From contig JAANBB010000187.1 of NCBI GenBank assembly GCA_014621425.1, forward strand, positions 1-64,000: a DNA stretch of 64,000 nt, written 5' to 3'. Shown in pieces: positions 29,364 through 40,948 of the stretch (positions are counted from its first letter, which is position 1; each line of letters starts with the position of its first letter). The notes below the pieces were generated by a model. That model saw only the letters and a program-made list of their open reading frames with translations. It had not been told where the DNA came from and ran no database searches. This DNA is from Cylindrodendrum hubeiense (Eukaryota; Ascomycota; Sordariomycetes; Hypocreales; Nectriaceae). The translations under genes were made by a program, and so were the position numbers.

Positions 29364-29412
29364 CCAGCAGTAGCAGTAGCAGCGGCAGTAGCAGCAACAG
29401 CAGCAACGTCAA
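29364..29412. repeat. Imperfect AGC/AGT triplet repeat
   Basis: Runs of AGCAGTAGC and AGCAGCAAC triplets, noncoding. The opposite strand reads as a spurious polyleucine frame. Confidence 0.8.
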
Positions 29413-31132
29413 CCTACACAGTACACACAGACAGGACAGGGCAGGACAGCAAACCTAGGGGCGTGGCATGGCGAGCGCACGTCTGATGGCAGCTACGTGA
29501 CGTGGGCAGGCGGTCGGCCACTGCCCCGTTGCCGCCTGCCTCGGTGGGAATGCACGGCTACCTACCTCAGTACGGAAGGGCCGGTGGGTTCTCGGACCCG
29601 CACCTGTGAGCTTGGAATCAACGACAGGAACCCCTTCCGGGGACCTGCACCGGCGACTTTTCGCGCCTTTGCGCATCCCTGCGATCGCGTCCGATATCGA
29701 CAGGTCGACGGACGCCTCTGCGATTCGATTCCGGCCCGCTGATCCTCGTGGCTCTGGAAGTCGCTGCGTCTGATACAGGGACCCGTGCTCTTCTGTGGCG
29801 GACCCACTGGCGACGACATCCGACCGGGCATAAAGCCCCCATTACCGAGACAGGAGGGCCCCATCTCCCGTGAGACCCAACGTACAGCCAGGTCGACTAG
29901 GCCAGCTGAAGGAGACTCGCCGCACGCACGCCGGGATGGCAGACCTCAATCGTTTTCCACCATGTCTTGGGGGCTGGAACAGTAATCCCAGCTAGCCATG
30001 TCGGATTGTCGCATCTGACGGCGATGGCGGTGATATCGATTTCTTATGCACGCAGCCTCACGATGTTTGCGCCGAGGAAAGGCGCCCCCCCGCGCCACAT
30101 CTTCGTCTCACATCCCCGAAGGGCCGAGCCTCCTATGAGAGTGAGCATCTCTATCCGCCCTGTCTCAGCAGCCGTAATGTCGACGTGTGCCATCCTGGGC
30201 GATATCGTGGCTTGATATTGATATTGCCGTGACGCCTGTCAACTCCTCGTTGCGCCTCTTTCAATCCCCCAAAATACTGACCCGATGCGCTGCAATTCAA
30301 TCACAGTATTCCGGGGCTCACGGACGCATCATAATTGCACATCAGCCGAATCCGGCGTGGCATCGTGACATAAATGCCGGGTCACGCGCTGATGGACTTG
30401 CCCCCATCTTGCTTTGAGTGGCTGATTCCCCCCTCTTTTCCGGGTGTCCCTAAACAGGCAGAAGAAGAAAAAAAGCAGGGCCGCCCAACGCCGGGTCCCA
30501 GAAAAAATCAATCTGATATCGATCCTTTGGGTGGCAGGGGCCAGCTAATAATTGGCCCCTAGCGAGCCAATCAAATCGACATGACGTTCAGCGCAAGGCG
30601 CCGCTCCGCCCGGGGGGGCTGGTCAGCACCCGCGGGGAACCCCGGCGCCGACGGCGTGAGTGTGACGAGACGTGACACCTGTCGTGGGACGACTTTACGA
30701 AATGCCTATACAATTCCGAGTGACGGGATTTGTAGCGAGTGTCGGCGGGCTCAATTTTGGAAGTAGTCGCTTCCATTCATCCCTCGAATTGTTCTGGAGG
30801 GAGCTGCGTGGAGAACAAAGACAGTTGCGATTCCCCATCGTCATTAAACTCGGCCGTAATGGTGGCGCCCCTTGCGTCAGCCGGGCGGGATAAGTACACG
30901 AGTGACATGCCGAAGTCACGCCTCGTATCTACACAGTCCCGCATCGCGAGAAGATAAAAGGTGGTGAGTTCCTAGCCCATGGTATCTGGGACATAATGGA
31001 TAGATGTATTTAAATCAATGAGTTGCGGGTATCTTGAGAAATATAGTCTTGCCTCCCCAGTGCAATCCAAAACGCCGAACCCTGTCCGCCTCCAGTTCAA
31101 ACACCCAGCGTCGCAGTGCTCCCAGGACGCGT

Positions 31133-32132
31133 TCACGACGCAACAGCCGCTGTCTTTTTTGTCACCCGTTTCTTCTTGAGCAACTTCTCAACATCTTTCG
31201 GACTTCTTACTCGAAGAGTCAACTCCTTGATCATATCGCCCCATCGCACGCTGCCTCCACACGAAGGGCATGTGCAACGCTCTGGTATCAAGGCCCCGTC
31301 GTCGTCGCCCGCTAGCGCATGTTTGCTCCAGCAGTCGAGATGGCCCATGGCCTCGCACCCATCGTTGGGGCACATGGGATGCAGTCCCTTTGCTGACTCC
31401 AGTTCTTCGTGGCAGTGCACGCAATTGCCCTCTTGCTCGAACGATACCACGTTGTGTGCTTTCTCCACGTACGGCTTTATGGACGAATAGTCCAATGGGA
31501 AGGCATGGATGCCTCGCGGGGTTGGCACCGAGCTCTCGCTCTCCGACGAGGGGTCAAAATCCGTGACAATCTCCATGCATGCTTTTGGCGACTCGGCGAC
31601 GGATTTGAGGCGCGTTTCCCACGTACTATAGGCCTCCTTGGCCAAGAAATGCAGGTTCAATGGCCATCGAGCGAAGCTCGGAACTCCGACCAACAGGTGA
31701 ATATTAGCAACCACTGACTTCAGATTGTGCACCGGCCGTTTTGGCCCACCGTTCCTCTTCTTCTTTGTTGCAATGGTAATTCGCGACTCAGTCGGGATAT
31801 GCATCGACACGTGCGGATTTGTCAAGGCCCACCTAGAAACCCCAGTCAGCAACTCCTGGCATGCAGCCCGACACACCCGATGAGCTCGTAACGTACTCAA
31901 ACTTGAGAGCAGCAACCATGCTCGGGAAGCCGGACACTAGCATAATCATCTCCCACGGGCGCAAAGTCTGCCGCGCGGTGCGCGAGGCGCCGCCTGGAGC
32001 CAAGCCATTGTGCTGCTTAAGCCGCCGGGGCGGGTTCGGCGTAGATCCGATATACAGCGATGCGTGGCGCACCGTGGAGCGGAGGACGTAGACGGTGTAC
32101 AGGGCCGGGAGAGGCTTTGTGATTTGTGACAT
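31133..32132 (-). CDS. SLX1: Structure-specific endonuclease subunit SLX1
   Basis: Two exons, 31897-32132 and 31133-31832, with a 64-bp intron (TTTGA|GTACGT, TTTCTAG acceptor); 311 aa. N-terminal GIY-YIG nuclease domain: LYTVYVLRS and [19 protein letters not shown] carry the motif and its catalytic arginine, then [22 protein letters not shown]. The C-terminal RING/PHD-like zinc domain ([31 protein letters not shown]) is complete. With SLX4 it cuts branched DNA such as 5' flaps and Holliday junctions during repair of replication and recombination intermediates. The SLX4 partner is not in the window. It lies 314 bp downstream of PRP9 on the same strand. Confidence 0.93.
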
Positions 32133-32446
32133 GCCTGTTCATAGGCATTGGAGGACGCTTTTCACATCTCACGTTGGCAAGATGTTTACTTGAGCATGAC
32201 CCATTCACACGTTGGAGGGGAGATGGAGCCTAGCGGATGACTAATCAATGAGATCACGGACAATGACGGGAAGGCTCACGGTGTTCAGGCCGTGATCCCA
32301 GGAGCAATATACAAGTTAATGCAGTAAGAGAAAGTTTTTATGGCATCGATGTGATTCTAGATTATGCGAATTGGATCGCAAGATGCCCCCAAAGTCGCCG
32401 TGAGTAGCCCGCCCTATTGATACCTCTGATATACATGACACCTTCT
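32133..32446. other. Short intergenic, SLX1 promoter
   Basis: 314 bp between the PRP9 stop and the SLX1 start; AT-rich in the middle. Nothing further seen. Confidence 0.5.
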
Positions 32447-34022
32447 TTACAACAGACCCTGCTTCTGCAAATCATAGTACACCTTCTCGGGCATCACGTT
32501 GCCCTCACCATCCTCCATCTGCACCACGCTTCCCTCGTCCACCGTGGTCCTCTTCCTCTCCCGCTGAATCTTCTCCCATAGCTTCATCGCCTCGTCGATC
32601 CGCGTGATGTCACGGAACAGACTCGTGTTGTTCACGCCCAGGCACTTGAGACCGTACACGTGTCGCGCCTCGTTGAAATGTTTGTCAAACGCCCGGCGGC
32701 CCATGTAGACAAAGTTACCGCAGATCTCACACGGGAACTCAACACCCAGACCATGGAGGCGGTACAGCCAGAAGGGGATGGGCTTACCGTCCCAGGCCAG
32801 GGGCAGCTTGAGGGGGTTGTAGATCTTCTCCTCTCCATCCTCGTCATCTCCGTCATCTTCCTGAGCAGCTTCCCTAGGGCCCTCGGCCGAGTTCATGAGG
32901 TTGTCGAGTTCTTGCTGACGTTCACGCTCGGTCATGCCTTGCTTGCGCTCAACATTAACCCGGGTGTCGCTGCGCTCTGTGCTCATGGCACTGGCCAGTC
33001 GCTTCACCCGGTACTCACGCTCCGAAATAGCTCGCTCTTTTAATCTCGTCGCCGAGACCGCTCCAGAGCCAGCTCCGCTCGGTATATCATTCGCATCCTC
33101 CTGTCGTAGTTTCCGTTGCTCCGCCGCCTTGAGATGCTTCCGACCCGTCAAGTGGTTCTTGTAGACATTCTCGTTCTTAAACTCCTTCTCGCAGTCATCG
33201 CACCAGATTGCATCCGCCGTGGTGGTGGCCTTTGTTGTGTTGTTTGTTGCAGAGTCCTCTTTCCAGCCTTCGACCTCGTCCTTGTCCCATGCGGCCTCAA
33301 ACTCCTTATCGAATGATGCAAGGACCTTGTCCACATTTTCCAACGGCCGTGTTCGACGCATGAAAGACTCGAGATATTCGGCCACCTGACCGACGTAGGT
33401 GAAGTATTGATCCGTGAGCTTATCGCCTCGCTTGACGCCACCGTAACCAGGCGCAAAGTTGTCGAATGATTCCAGGTATTGCAGGTACGTCAATCGCTTG
33501 ACGGTAGGAAGGTTGAGATAGGCCTCGTGGCAGGGGTTGAGATCGAAGAATCGTCCGTAAGCCTCCTCTCCGGAGAACAGCGAATCCACGATGGATGGCA
33601 TGGGGTCCAATCCATCGCCCGCCCTCTTCGCCTTGTATCGCTGCTCTGAGTTCTCGGCCTGCTCGTTGGGGTATCTTGCGTGGTGATCGCGGACATCTTT
33701 TAGCTGCTTGTAGAACTCCTCGAAAGGGTCGCCAGTTCCAATTTGCTGAATTTCCGTTGAGCGCACGCCAGTGTCGTCCTTGTAGATACCCAGGAGGTTG
33801 CTGGACTGGACTTGGATCTGGTCTAGTAATTGTGAGATCTCATGGTCTCTGTTCAGGCGGTCGCGTATCTACAAGTAAAAGTCACAGATTAGCTCTCTGT
33901 GGACGGAAGGGTCGTGTTCTCATGCTCACATGTTTGGGTTCATCGCGAATGCGATCTGCAACGCCCTGTTCGAGGCGCTCCAAATCCTCATGGATGTACC
34001 GCTGCTCTTCGAGGACCAACAT
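32447..34022 (-). CDS. PRP9: Splicing factor 3a subunit 3 (Prp9/SF3a60)
   Basis: Two exons, 33930-34022 and 32447-33868, with a 61-bp intron (CAT|GTGAGC, CTTGTAG acceptor); 504 aa. The first exon gives MLVLEEQRYIHEDLERLEQ, the usual SF3a60 N-terminal helix, supporting this start. Also visible: the helical DNFAPGYGGVKRGDKLTDQY region; a matrin-type C2H2 finger (IWCDDCEKEFKNENVYKNHL..GRKHLKA); and a C-terminal zinc finger (FPCEICGNFVYMGRRAFDKH..ARHVYGLKCLGV) followed by NTSLFRDITRIDEAMKLWEK. SF3a60 with SF3a66 and SF3a120 makes the SF3a part of U2 snRNP needed for prespliceosome assembly in the nucleus. It shares a 305-bp promoter with FAL1. Confidence 0.95.
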
Positions 34023-34327
34023 TGTGTCGGATCTCAGCAGGAGCTATCTGTATCGAGTTCTTTGGGTTTGTTGAGAGAAAAGGCGTCGTGTCAAAGCTGG
34101 TGTTGTCGCGGCCGAATCGTTGATGGCGATCTTGAGGTCTACCTTGGACAAAAATTGCCAGCCTTGTCGCGACTTTACAGTGGCGTTCAGGCGCATTGGC
34201 CCCGCCGAAGTATTTCCGATCCCGCCGCCAGCTCTAAATTTCCAAAACTTCGACCCCAGCTCGCTACAACACGTTCGAGACGTCACCTTTTCTAGCCGAC
34301 TACACATTCCCAAATAAATTTGCAATC
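34023..34327. promoter_or_regulatory. Bidirectional promoter PRP9/FAL1
   Basis: Only 305 bp separate the two divergent ATGs, so the promoters must overlap or be very short. No individual element is clear. Confidence 0.6.
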
Positions 34328-35639
34328 ATGGCTGAGGGCGCTGGAGGAATTGACCGCAAGGCGGATGAGCGGATGGAGTTCTCCACCTCTAAGGAGGTGA
34401 CAGTCCATCCCACATTCGAGTCCATGTCGCTGAAGGGTAAGGCTGTCGCGAACTGGCGGAAAACGGACGAGACTAATCAGCCGAGCAGAGAATCTCCTTC
34501 GCGGAATCTACGCCTATGGATACGAATCCCCCTCCGCTGTCCAGTCGCGAGCCATCGTGCAGGTCTGCAAGGGCCGCGACACCATCGCGCAAGCCCAGTC
34601 GGGTACCGGAAAGACGGCCACCTTCTCGATCAGCATGCTGCAGGTTATCGACACTGCGGTGCGCGAGACCCAGGCTCTCGTCCTGTCGCCCACTCGTGAA
34701 CTCGCGACCCAGATTCAGTCGGTCGTGATGGCCCTCGGTGACTATATGAACGTCCAGTGCCACGCCTGTATCGGAGGTACCAACGTTGGCGAGGATATCC
34801 GCAAGCTCGACTACGGCCAGCATATCGTGTCAGGCACTCCCGGACGTGTCGCTGACATGATCCGACGACGACACTTGCGCACCAGACACATCAAGATGTT
34901 AGTGCTCGACGAAGCCGACGAACTGCTCAACAAGGGTTTCCGGGAACAGATCTACGATGTTTACCGATACCTGCCTCCCGCAACCCAGGTTGTGGTAGTC
35001 AGCGCCACTCTCCCCTACGATGTCCTCGACATGACCACCAAGTTCATGACCGATCCCGTTCGCATTCTGGTCAAGCGTGACGAGTTGACGCTGGAGGGTC
35101 TGAAGCAGTACTTCATCGCCGTGGAGAAGGAGGACTGGAAGTTCGACACCCTGTGCGATCTGTACGACACCCTGACCATCACCCAAGCTGTCATCTTCTG
35201 CAACACCCGCCGCAAGGTTGACTGGCTCACCGACAAGATGCGTGAGGCCAACTTCACAGTCAGCAGCATGCACGGTGACATGCCCCAGAAGGAGCGTGAC
35301 AGCATTATGCAGGATTTCCGCCAGGGCAACAGCCGTGTCCTTATCTCGACTGATGTCTGGGCTCGTGGTATCGATGTGCAGCAGGTCAGCTTGGTCATCA
35401 ACTACGACCTGCCTAGCAACCGTGAGAACTACATCCACCGCATTGGTCGAAGTGGTCGTTTCGGTCGCAAGGGTGTTGCTATCAACTTCGTTACTACCGA
35501 AGATGTTCGCATTCTCCGAGATATCGAATGTAGGTTATCGATCCTAACAACTTGTATAGCCCAATTGCTAACTCGCATAGTGTACTACTCAACCCAGATC
35601 GATGAGATGCCCATGAACGTTGCGGATCTGATCGCCTAA
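34328..35639 (+). CDS. FAL1: DEAD-box RNA helicase FAL1/eIF4A3
   Basis: Three exons: 34328-34436, 34489-35529 and 35581-35639; introns of 52 and 51 bp; 402 aa. The last exon (59 nt) restores the end [19 protein letters not shown]; an upstream AG at 35559-35560 would break the frame. DEAD-box motifs in order: Q motif ([13 protein letters not shown]), AQSGTGKT (I), PTRELA (Ia), GTPGR (Ib), DEAD (II), SAT (III), [13 protein letters not shown] (IV), [14 protein letters not shown] (V) and [13 protein letters not shown] (VI). The N-terminal [16 protein letters not shown] matches FAL1/eIF4A3 rather than the translation factor eIF4A. FAL1 acts in 18S rRNA processing, and the eIF4A3 form is the core of the exon junction complex. 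Which role dominates here is not visible. Confidence 0.93.
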
Positions 35640-36113
35640 GTTACATGATTCGTGTTGAGAATTACCGGAACATAATTGCATCACCTAGTCCCTAGCTGGG
35701 GCCAAGGAAGAATCCGCGTCAAGGGTATGCCGGAGAAATGAGCACGTGGAGGAAAGGGGCCTTGTATTACTTCAAGTAAGTTGCTTTATACATATCCTCC
35801 TTATTGTGTTGCGTTCTTGTTCCACTCCTACTGACACTGCACATGTAGGAGTCAAAACATAAAGATTGTCAAAAGGACTGTATCTCAGTGGGGCTGATCT
35901 CGCATCACGGTTTAGTCTTGAGCGAGAGAAAACAAAACAAAGCCAAAATAATAACTGTTCACCCATTAACTTTGTGCCTATTTCACGCCTCAATTGTGAC
36001 CTTGAAACCTCCACGTCCCTGTTCAGATCGAATTTGAATGAGGAGCTCGTGTTTGACTTATATTAATCTCCCTGGATTACTGTTCCTAGCATTCCCAGGC
36101 AACCTTGTCTTCG
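35640..36113. other. Intergenic between convergent genes
   Basis: 474 bp holding the FAL1 3' flank and the end of the orphan secreted-protein gene. AT-rich around 35.77-36.06 kb. Nothing recognised. Confidence 0.5.
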
Positions 36114-36794
36114 TCAAACTTCTTGATGTCTTTCACGCCCCTCCTTCTCATTCCCGTTGGCGCACTTTCCGTCTACGACATCAAGACAACAGAAGCCACC
36201 ATTTTTTCCACCCCTGTTCGGCCCTTTCACACACTTGGGACGTAGTAAGATGTCAATGCAGTCCGGCGGCAAGTCGCCTTCCGTTCGGTAAAACACTTGT
36301 GGTGCTTCACCCCTGCGGATGTTTTTCATGCAAGTGTAGAACTGCCCACCACCCTCACGATGCATTGTAGGTCCAAATTCGTCGACAAAGGTCTGGAACC
36401 GAGAATTCATCGTGCTATTACATGACAATTGTAGATGTTCAAGCTTGTCGTCATCTTTGGCGGTATTCCCTTTCGCTATAAAAAGCGGTCGAATCCCGTT
36501 GAGATCTTCAGTCCACATAGTTGCTTTGGGATAATCCATGAAGAACACGAGCCCTTCGTCAACCTTGGGCTCAACGAGCACAACATTGACATCACATTCG
36601 GGTCGGTTCTGGTCCTCAAGCCCAAGCTCCCAGTCTCTTAATGGAGTATAGAAGTTTTTGTTTGAGGAGTTGACGGGGGCGGCGACAAACTTCCAGTTAT
36701 CTTCCACGAGAGGGATGTTACTGGGGAGAACCAGCTGGGGCGTGACTGAGATAAAAAGGTGGGCGGAAGCTATGAGACTCAAGTATCGAGGCAT
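36114..36794 (-). CDS. Orphan secreted protein with Cys-rich C-terminus
   Basis: Single exon, 226 aa, ATG at 36792-36794. MPRYLSLIASAHLFISVTP looks like a signal peptide. The mature part has about eight Cys, most in the last third (LSCNST, FYTCMKN, PDCID, PKCVK, GFCCLD, GKCANG), and no domain I recognise. An NST glycosylation site follows LSC. Small secreted Cys-containing proteins of this type are common among fungal effectors and cell-surface proteins, but a role is inference only. Flanking DNA on the 5' side is AT-rich and gene-free. The clean 226-codon frame, real ATG and signal peptide support a true gene; an upstream exon cannot be excluded. Confidence 0.68.
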   Translation of the reverse strand: MPRYLSLIASAHLFISVTPQLVLPSNIPLVEDNWKFVAAPVNSSNKNFYTPLRDWELGLEDQNRPECDVNVVLVEPKVDEGLVFFMDYPKATMWTEDLNGIRPLFIAKGNTAKDDDKLEHLQLSCNSTMNSRFQTFVDEFGPTMHREGGGQFYTCMKNIRRGEAPQVFYRTEGDLPPDCIDILLRPKCVKGPNRGGKNGGFCCLDVVDGKCANGNEKEGRERHQEV

Positions 36795-37993
36795 AGTGTT
36801 TTTGATGATGGCTAGTTTAGATATTAGAGGTGATGTTTGAAGAGTAGGTGTCAGGCCTTGTATTCACAGCTAAGAGGTGCTTCATGATTACACTCTGGAA
36901 TGTGATCGACAACGGCCAGAACCATTGAGAATGTTTGACTAGGGCTGAGACTGTTGAACGGTTTTTGACTCTCTCAGAGGGAGTGGAATGTAAATGAGCT
37001 AAGAAATGGATGTAACGGCCAGTTGTACGTTGACCCGACATTCTACAAGACAGCGAAATACCTTGTCATTGAACAAGGTTTTCAGAAAGAGGTCGAGCAA
37101 GGCAGATGTTTTCGAGACAAAACATGTACATTACGGTAAGGAGAACGCGTGATACTGGTTTATGTCGTGGGACCTCATGTAAGTATCAATCTCAGTATGT
37201 ACAGGTGCTCGACAATATCTATCGGATTACATTGATCCATCGACGGGTTAACCGATCTATCATTTAACAGAATACACACATCATGATTGATGTCGGCTTC
37301 AGCTTCAATTAAGTATTGAAGCATCCACAATCAACTTGATCGGATTTTCGAGGTGTATGTTCCCATATGAAAAGCCGAAGATAGTCATCAGCAATTGTAT
37401 CTCCAAAGATACGTAGAAAGAAGATTGTGGATCTCAAACTCCCAGATCGGGAATCTGCATAGCTCGCAGACGGTCTCTCCTGTGCTCCAGATCCCCAGTC
37501 TCGGCTCGAACAACTACACGGCACCGTAACACTAATGGCTCCATAGCGCGTAGGCCTCCAGGGTTCAACACGAGCCTGATCCGGTCATGTCACCCTCCCG
37601 CGGGCTGGCGTATGCACATGACGGATACCCGCGGCCGGGGACCTTTGACGTCTACCCAATCTGAGAACCTGGGTTACCGGCGTCTTGGTCGAAGCGGTCG
37701 AAGCGAGCCCCGAGAGAAGATGACGGGCGTCGGGGGCATGTCTGTTCTAGTCCATAGGGTGAAACAGGAGGATGGACGGGCGAGCCATGTCTCAGGCTGT
37801 CAACCTGTCGTCTTGTCTGTCTATTCGGGAAACCTCAAAGAAGGTGACGAGGGCGCCGACCGGGCAAACGCCCACAGACGCCCACAGACGCCCCATGCCC
37901 GACTACTACGTGCTGACGCTCATGGTATCATGGAATCATGCCGGGAATTGGTCGACGGCCGAAACTCTCGGTCGATGAAAGGTGAACACGGGC

Positions 37994-38068
37994 CAGGCGA
38001 GGCGAGGCGAGACCCGAGCCAGGTTCAGGCACAGACAGGCACAGACAGGCACAGCACAGGCACAGGCG
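37994..38068. repeat. AGGCG and AGGCACAGAC tandem repeats
   Basis: Three AGGCG units near 37994-38011, then AGGCACAGAC repeated at 38027-38068 with a shortened last copy. Confidence 0.85.
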
Positions 38069-38081
38069 TATGCTGGGTCCG

Positions 38082-38109
38082 AAACGTGGGAAAACGTGGG
38101 AAAACGTGG
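38082..38109. repeat. AAAACGTGGG repeat, 3 copies
   Basis: Three near-perfect 10-bp units (first one GAAACGTGGG). Confidence 0.85.
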
Positions 38110-38240
38110 TCACCTCGTGGCCCCTGGAAGATGAAGGGTCGTCTCCTTCGCCGAATGTCGCCTTGTCGTCGCCTCGTCGTGTCACTTGTCGGGGCAGCTT
38201 GAGCAATGACCCCAGAGGCCCGTGTGCTCAACCATGCCGG

Positions 38241-38285
38241 ATCCATGATCCATGATCCATCTGCCATGGTCATGGTCATGGTCAT
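38241..38285. repeat. ATCCATG and CATGGT tandem repeats
   Basis: ATCCATG units at 38241-38260 followed by CATGGT units at 38265-38284. Confidence 0.85.
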
Positions 38286-38904
38286 CTCCATGGGCCCATC
38301 CTGTTCCTCGACTTTGCCTCTCTTGGAAGATACATTGTACGTAGTGTGAACTATTATGTAGTTGCATCTGCCCCCCCGGTTCCACTACCACCTCCCTACC
38401 TCGGTGTCTTGCTACTTTACCCAAGCGTCCTTGGCCCTTGGGACCCTGGCCGCGTAACTGCTTGATCTGCTCGCGGTGGGAGGTGCGAGAGTCATGCAAG
38501 ACAGTGCATTGAACCGCCTGGGCTCGACGGTCGCGTCCAGGGCGAGTCTAGCGACGCCTAGAAGGGAGAAGGCCGGCGCCACCACATGGGGGGGGGGATG
38601 ATTTGGGGTGGCTCCTGAGAAAACCAGAGGGTTGAGCTAATAAGTGGGAGCCCGGGCGCACGGTTCGGATGTGGATGAGGCGAGGCGAGGCGAAACGACA
38701 CGGATAGCCAGGATAAGGCCACGAGAGAGTTGTCATGGGGGAGGGTGCTTTGTAAGTAGCAGAGAAGGGAGCCGGAGATGGGAGGAAGAGACTGGGGGAT
38801 GCGGAGGACGGAGATGGGAGCCGGCGACCGGGGCATCAAGAAGTAAGTTTGGTAGTTCTGGCCTCGGGATTATTATCATCGGGCTGCATCGAGATGAGTG
38901 GCTA

Positions 38905-38940
38905 CCTAGGTAGGTAGGTAGGGAGGGAGGTAGGTAGGTT
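38905..38940. repeat. TAGG microsatellite
   Basis: Runs of TAGG interrupted by GGGAGGG, followed by AGGTATAG and, at 38963-38975, another TAGGTAGG. The unit differs from the fungal telomere unit TTAGGG. Confidence 0.9.
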
Positions 38941-39768
38941 AGGTATAGAATCTACATAGTACATAGGTAGGTAGCTGAGTACGGCTGATGATTGAGCGTC
39001 GTAGGGCTGGTACGAGGCACAGCTGCGTAATGACTCTGAGCGGGAAAAGCAAACATACTTGTAGCTATCATCTAGATACGGAGTAGTTCATGCTGTACCA
39101 CCTCCCGACTTGGTGCGAACAAGTCCGTGTGCAACGACGTCCAAGTCCAAGCTTCCCCAAGCTTCTTAATGGCGCATATCGAGGACGCGTCTTGATTAGC
39201 GGTTGGTACGGCGGCCTGAGCACCGCAGCAATCATATGCATCTCCAGCACCATCGCCAACTCGGCATGGCGTGGACGGGTGATTTTCCAGCTGCACAAGG
39301 ACGAAGCAGGGCTGCATTGACCAAGATTGCCTGTCGGTGGGTTCCGGGTGGTTAGGGCATTCCGGGGACCAAGATCTTGCCTCTAGTCCTCAACGTCGAG
39401 GCTAGCATTGGGGGAACCGAAGAGATAACATTGATCCATACATTAGGCCGCCCGTTTGACCCTTGTATTGCAGAGAAACCATCAGGCAAAACCAAACCGG
39501 AAAAAGGCTAGGCCACGGGTAAGGGGAATGATGAAAGTCTTCTGGCTCGCTCTGCGGCTTGGTCTGCAGCTAGACTAGTATCCGTTAATTATATCAGCCC
39601 GGGAGCACTGATGCAGCTACTCTTCAGTAACTAGCTAACGGCAAGGCTACACACCAACCAACGCCAACAATGCTACCCAATGCTGGACTTGGTGGTGGAC
39701 ATGGTGGACATGCCAAATTCTCACCTCCTTTGTGCAAGCATTGCTACGCTGTAAGTTATTATCCCATG

Positions 39769-39790
39769 CTGGCTGGCTGGCTGGCTGGCT
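39769..39790. repeat. CTGG microsatellite
   Basis: Five tandem CTGG units plus a partial one. Confidence 0.9.
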
Positions 39791-40149
39791 TCGCTCAACC
39801 ACCACCAGGCAAGGCCATGGATCCATCCCCCTGAGAAACAAAGACGGACCTAAAAACGCCCGGGCCCGCCGGGGGAAGACGATCCGGCCCGATGCTCTGG
39901 AGCCAGCAGTCGTCCCATGCGTCGGCCCTGCCAGGGAAGGTCGGGGGCTTTGTCTGGATGCGGCCTGGCGATCCCTGAGGCAAGATTGAATCAGGAGGCG
40001 GCGGCCATGGCACATCCACATCAAGATCAGGGGATCGACGATGGCGACGGCGACGGCCAATATTCTTTTTCCCTCGTGCTCGGGGAACATGGATCCAAGG
40101 TCCGCAGAGGGAAGACACATGGAAACTAACAAGACTTCCACGGAGAAGG

Positions 40150-40186
40150 GCCAAGGGATGTAGCCAAGGGATGTAGCCAAGGGAGG
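40150..40186. repeat. 14-bp tandem repeat
   Basis: GCCAAGGGATGTA-type unit present two and a half times. Confidence 0.85.
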
Positions 40187-40602
40187 CTGCCCCGGGGCTC
40201 TAATTGGGAAGCTTAGGCGATGGAGCTTTGTTCGGCATACGGCAGTGAGGGCAGCGAGGCCGGCGAGGGCATCGACGGCCTCGTGCTCATCGAACCACCC
40301 GTGCATGGGCGCGAGTAATGGACTGGTAAGACGGGCAATCTACTTGAGGAGGCGTCGGCCAACCAGCGAGGGCCAAAAGAGCCTACATAGCACCACAGCG
40401 CTGCCATAGTACGACGCCTACGTAGACGCTCGTCTCCCGCGCTCGCGCTTCTCACTACGACCTGACGCCCCTAGTCCGGAGTGGAATCCCAACATCAGTC
40501 GACTTCTGGCTCGCCCGCGGGGCACCAACAGTCCAGCATCGAAGTTCCACGACCCCGTCGCCGCCCACAAATTGCCCGGGTGCGTGCGTACGCCGACTCG
40601 CA

Positions 40603-40648
40603 GGTCCCAGGCCGGTCCCAGGTCGGTCCCAGGTAGGTCCCAGCCAGT
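40603..40648. repeat. GGTCCCAGG-type tandem repeat
   Basis: Four imperfect copies of a 10-11-bp GGTCCCAGG unit, followed by TACCTAGGTAGGTAG near 40667. Confidence 0.8.
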
Positions 40649-40794
40649 CCCTGACTCCCTGAGTACCTAGGTAGGTAGTCCCGCGGACGTGCATCGCGGG
40701 TGCGGCGCAAGACGGGGGGAAGCAATGGGCACGGCGTGTGTGACATGGATCATTAGATCATTGGATCAACACTGCACAACACTTGCATTTCGGG

Positions 40795-40948
40795 CACAGC
40801 ACAGAGCACAGAGCACAGAGCAGAGCACAGACACACGGACGGAGGATCAGCGACGAATCCCTCCCCCAGGATGCTGATCAGAGGGCCAACCGTGCTACTA
40901 CCCAGCAGCCCAGCAACCCAGCAACCCAGCAGCCCAGCAGCCCAGCGG
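40795..40948. repeat. GAGCACA and CCCAGCA repeats
   Basis: GAGCACA-type 7-bp units at 40795-40832, and CCCAGCA/CCCAGCAA units at 40900-40948, separated by unrelated sequence. Confidence 0.85.

Noticed and set aside
37612..38202. 196-codon frame with an ATG
   Set aside because: It is made partly of the tandem repeats at 37868-38109, has Arg/Gly bias and no domain.
38905..38975. TAGG runs as internal telomere repeats
   Set aside because: The unit is TAGG, not TTAGGG, and it is interrupted, so not telomeric.
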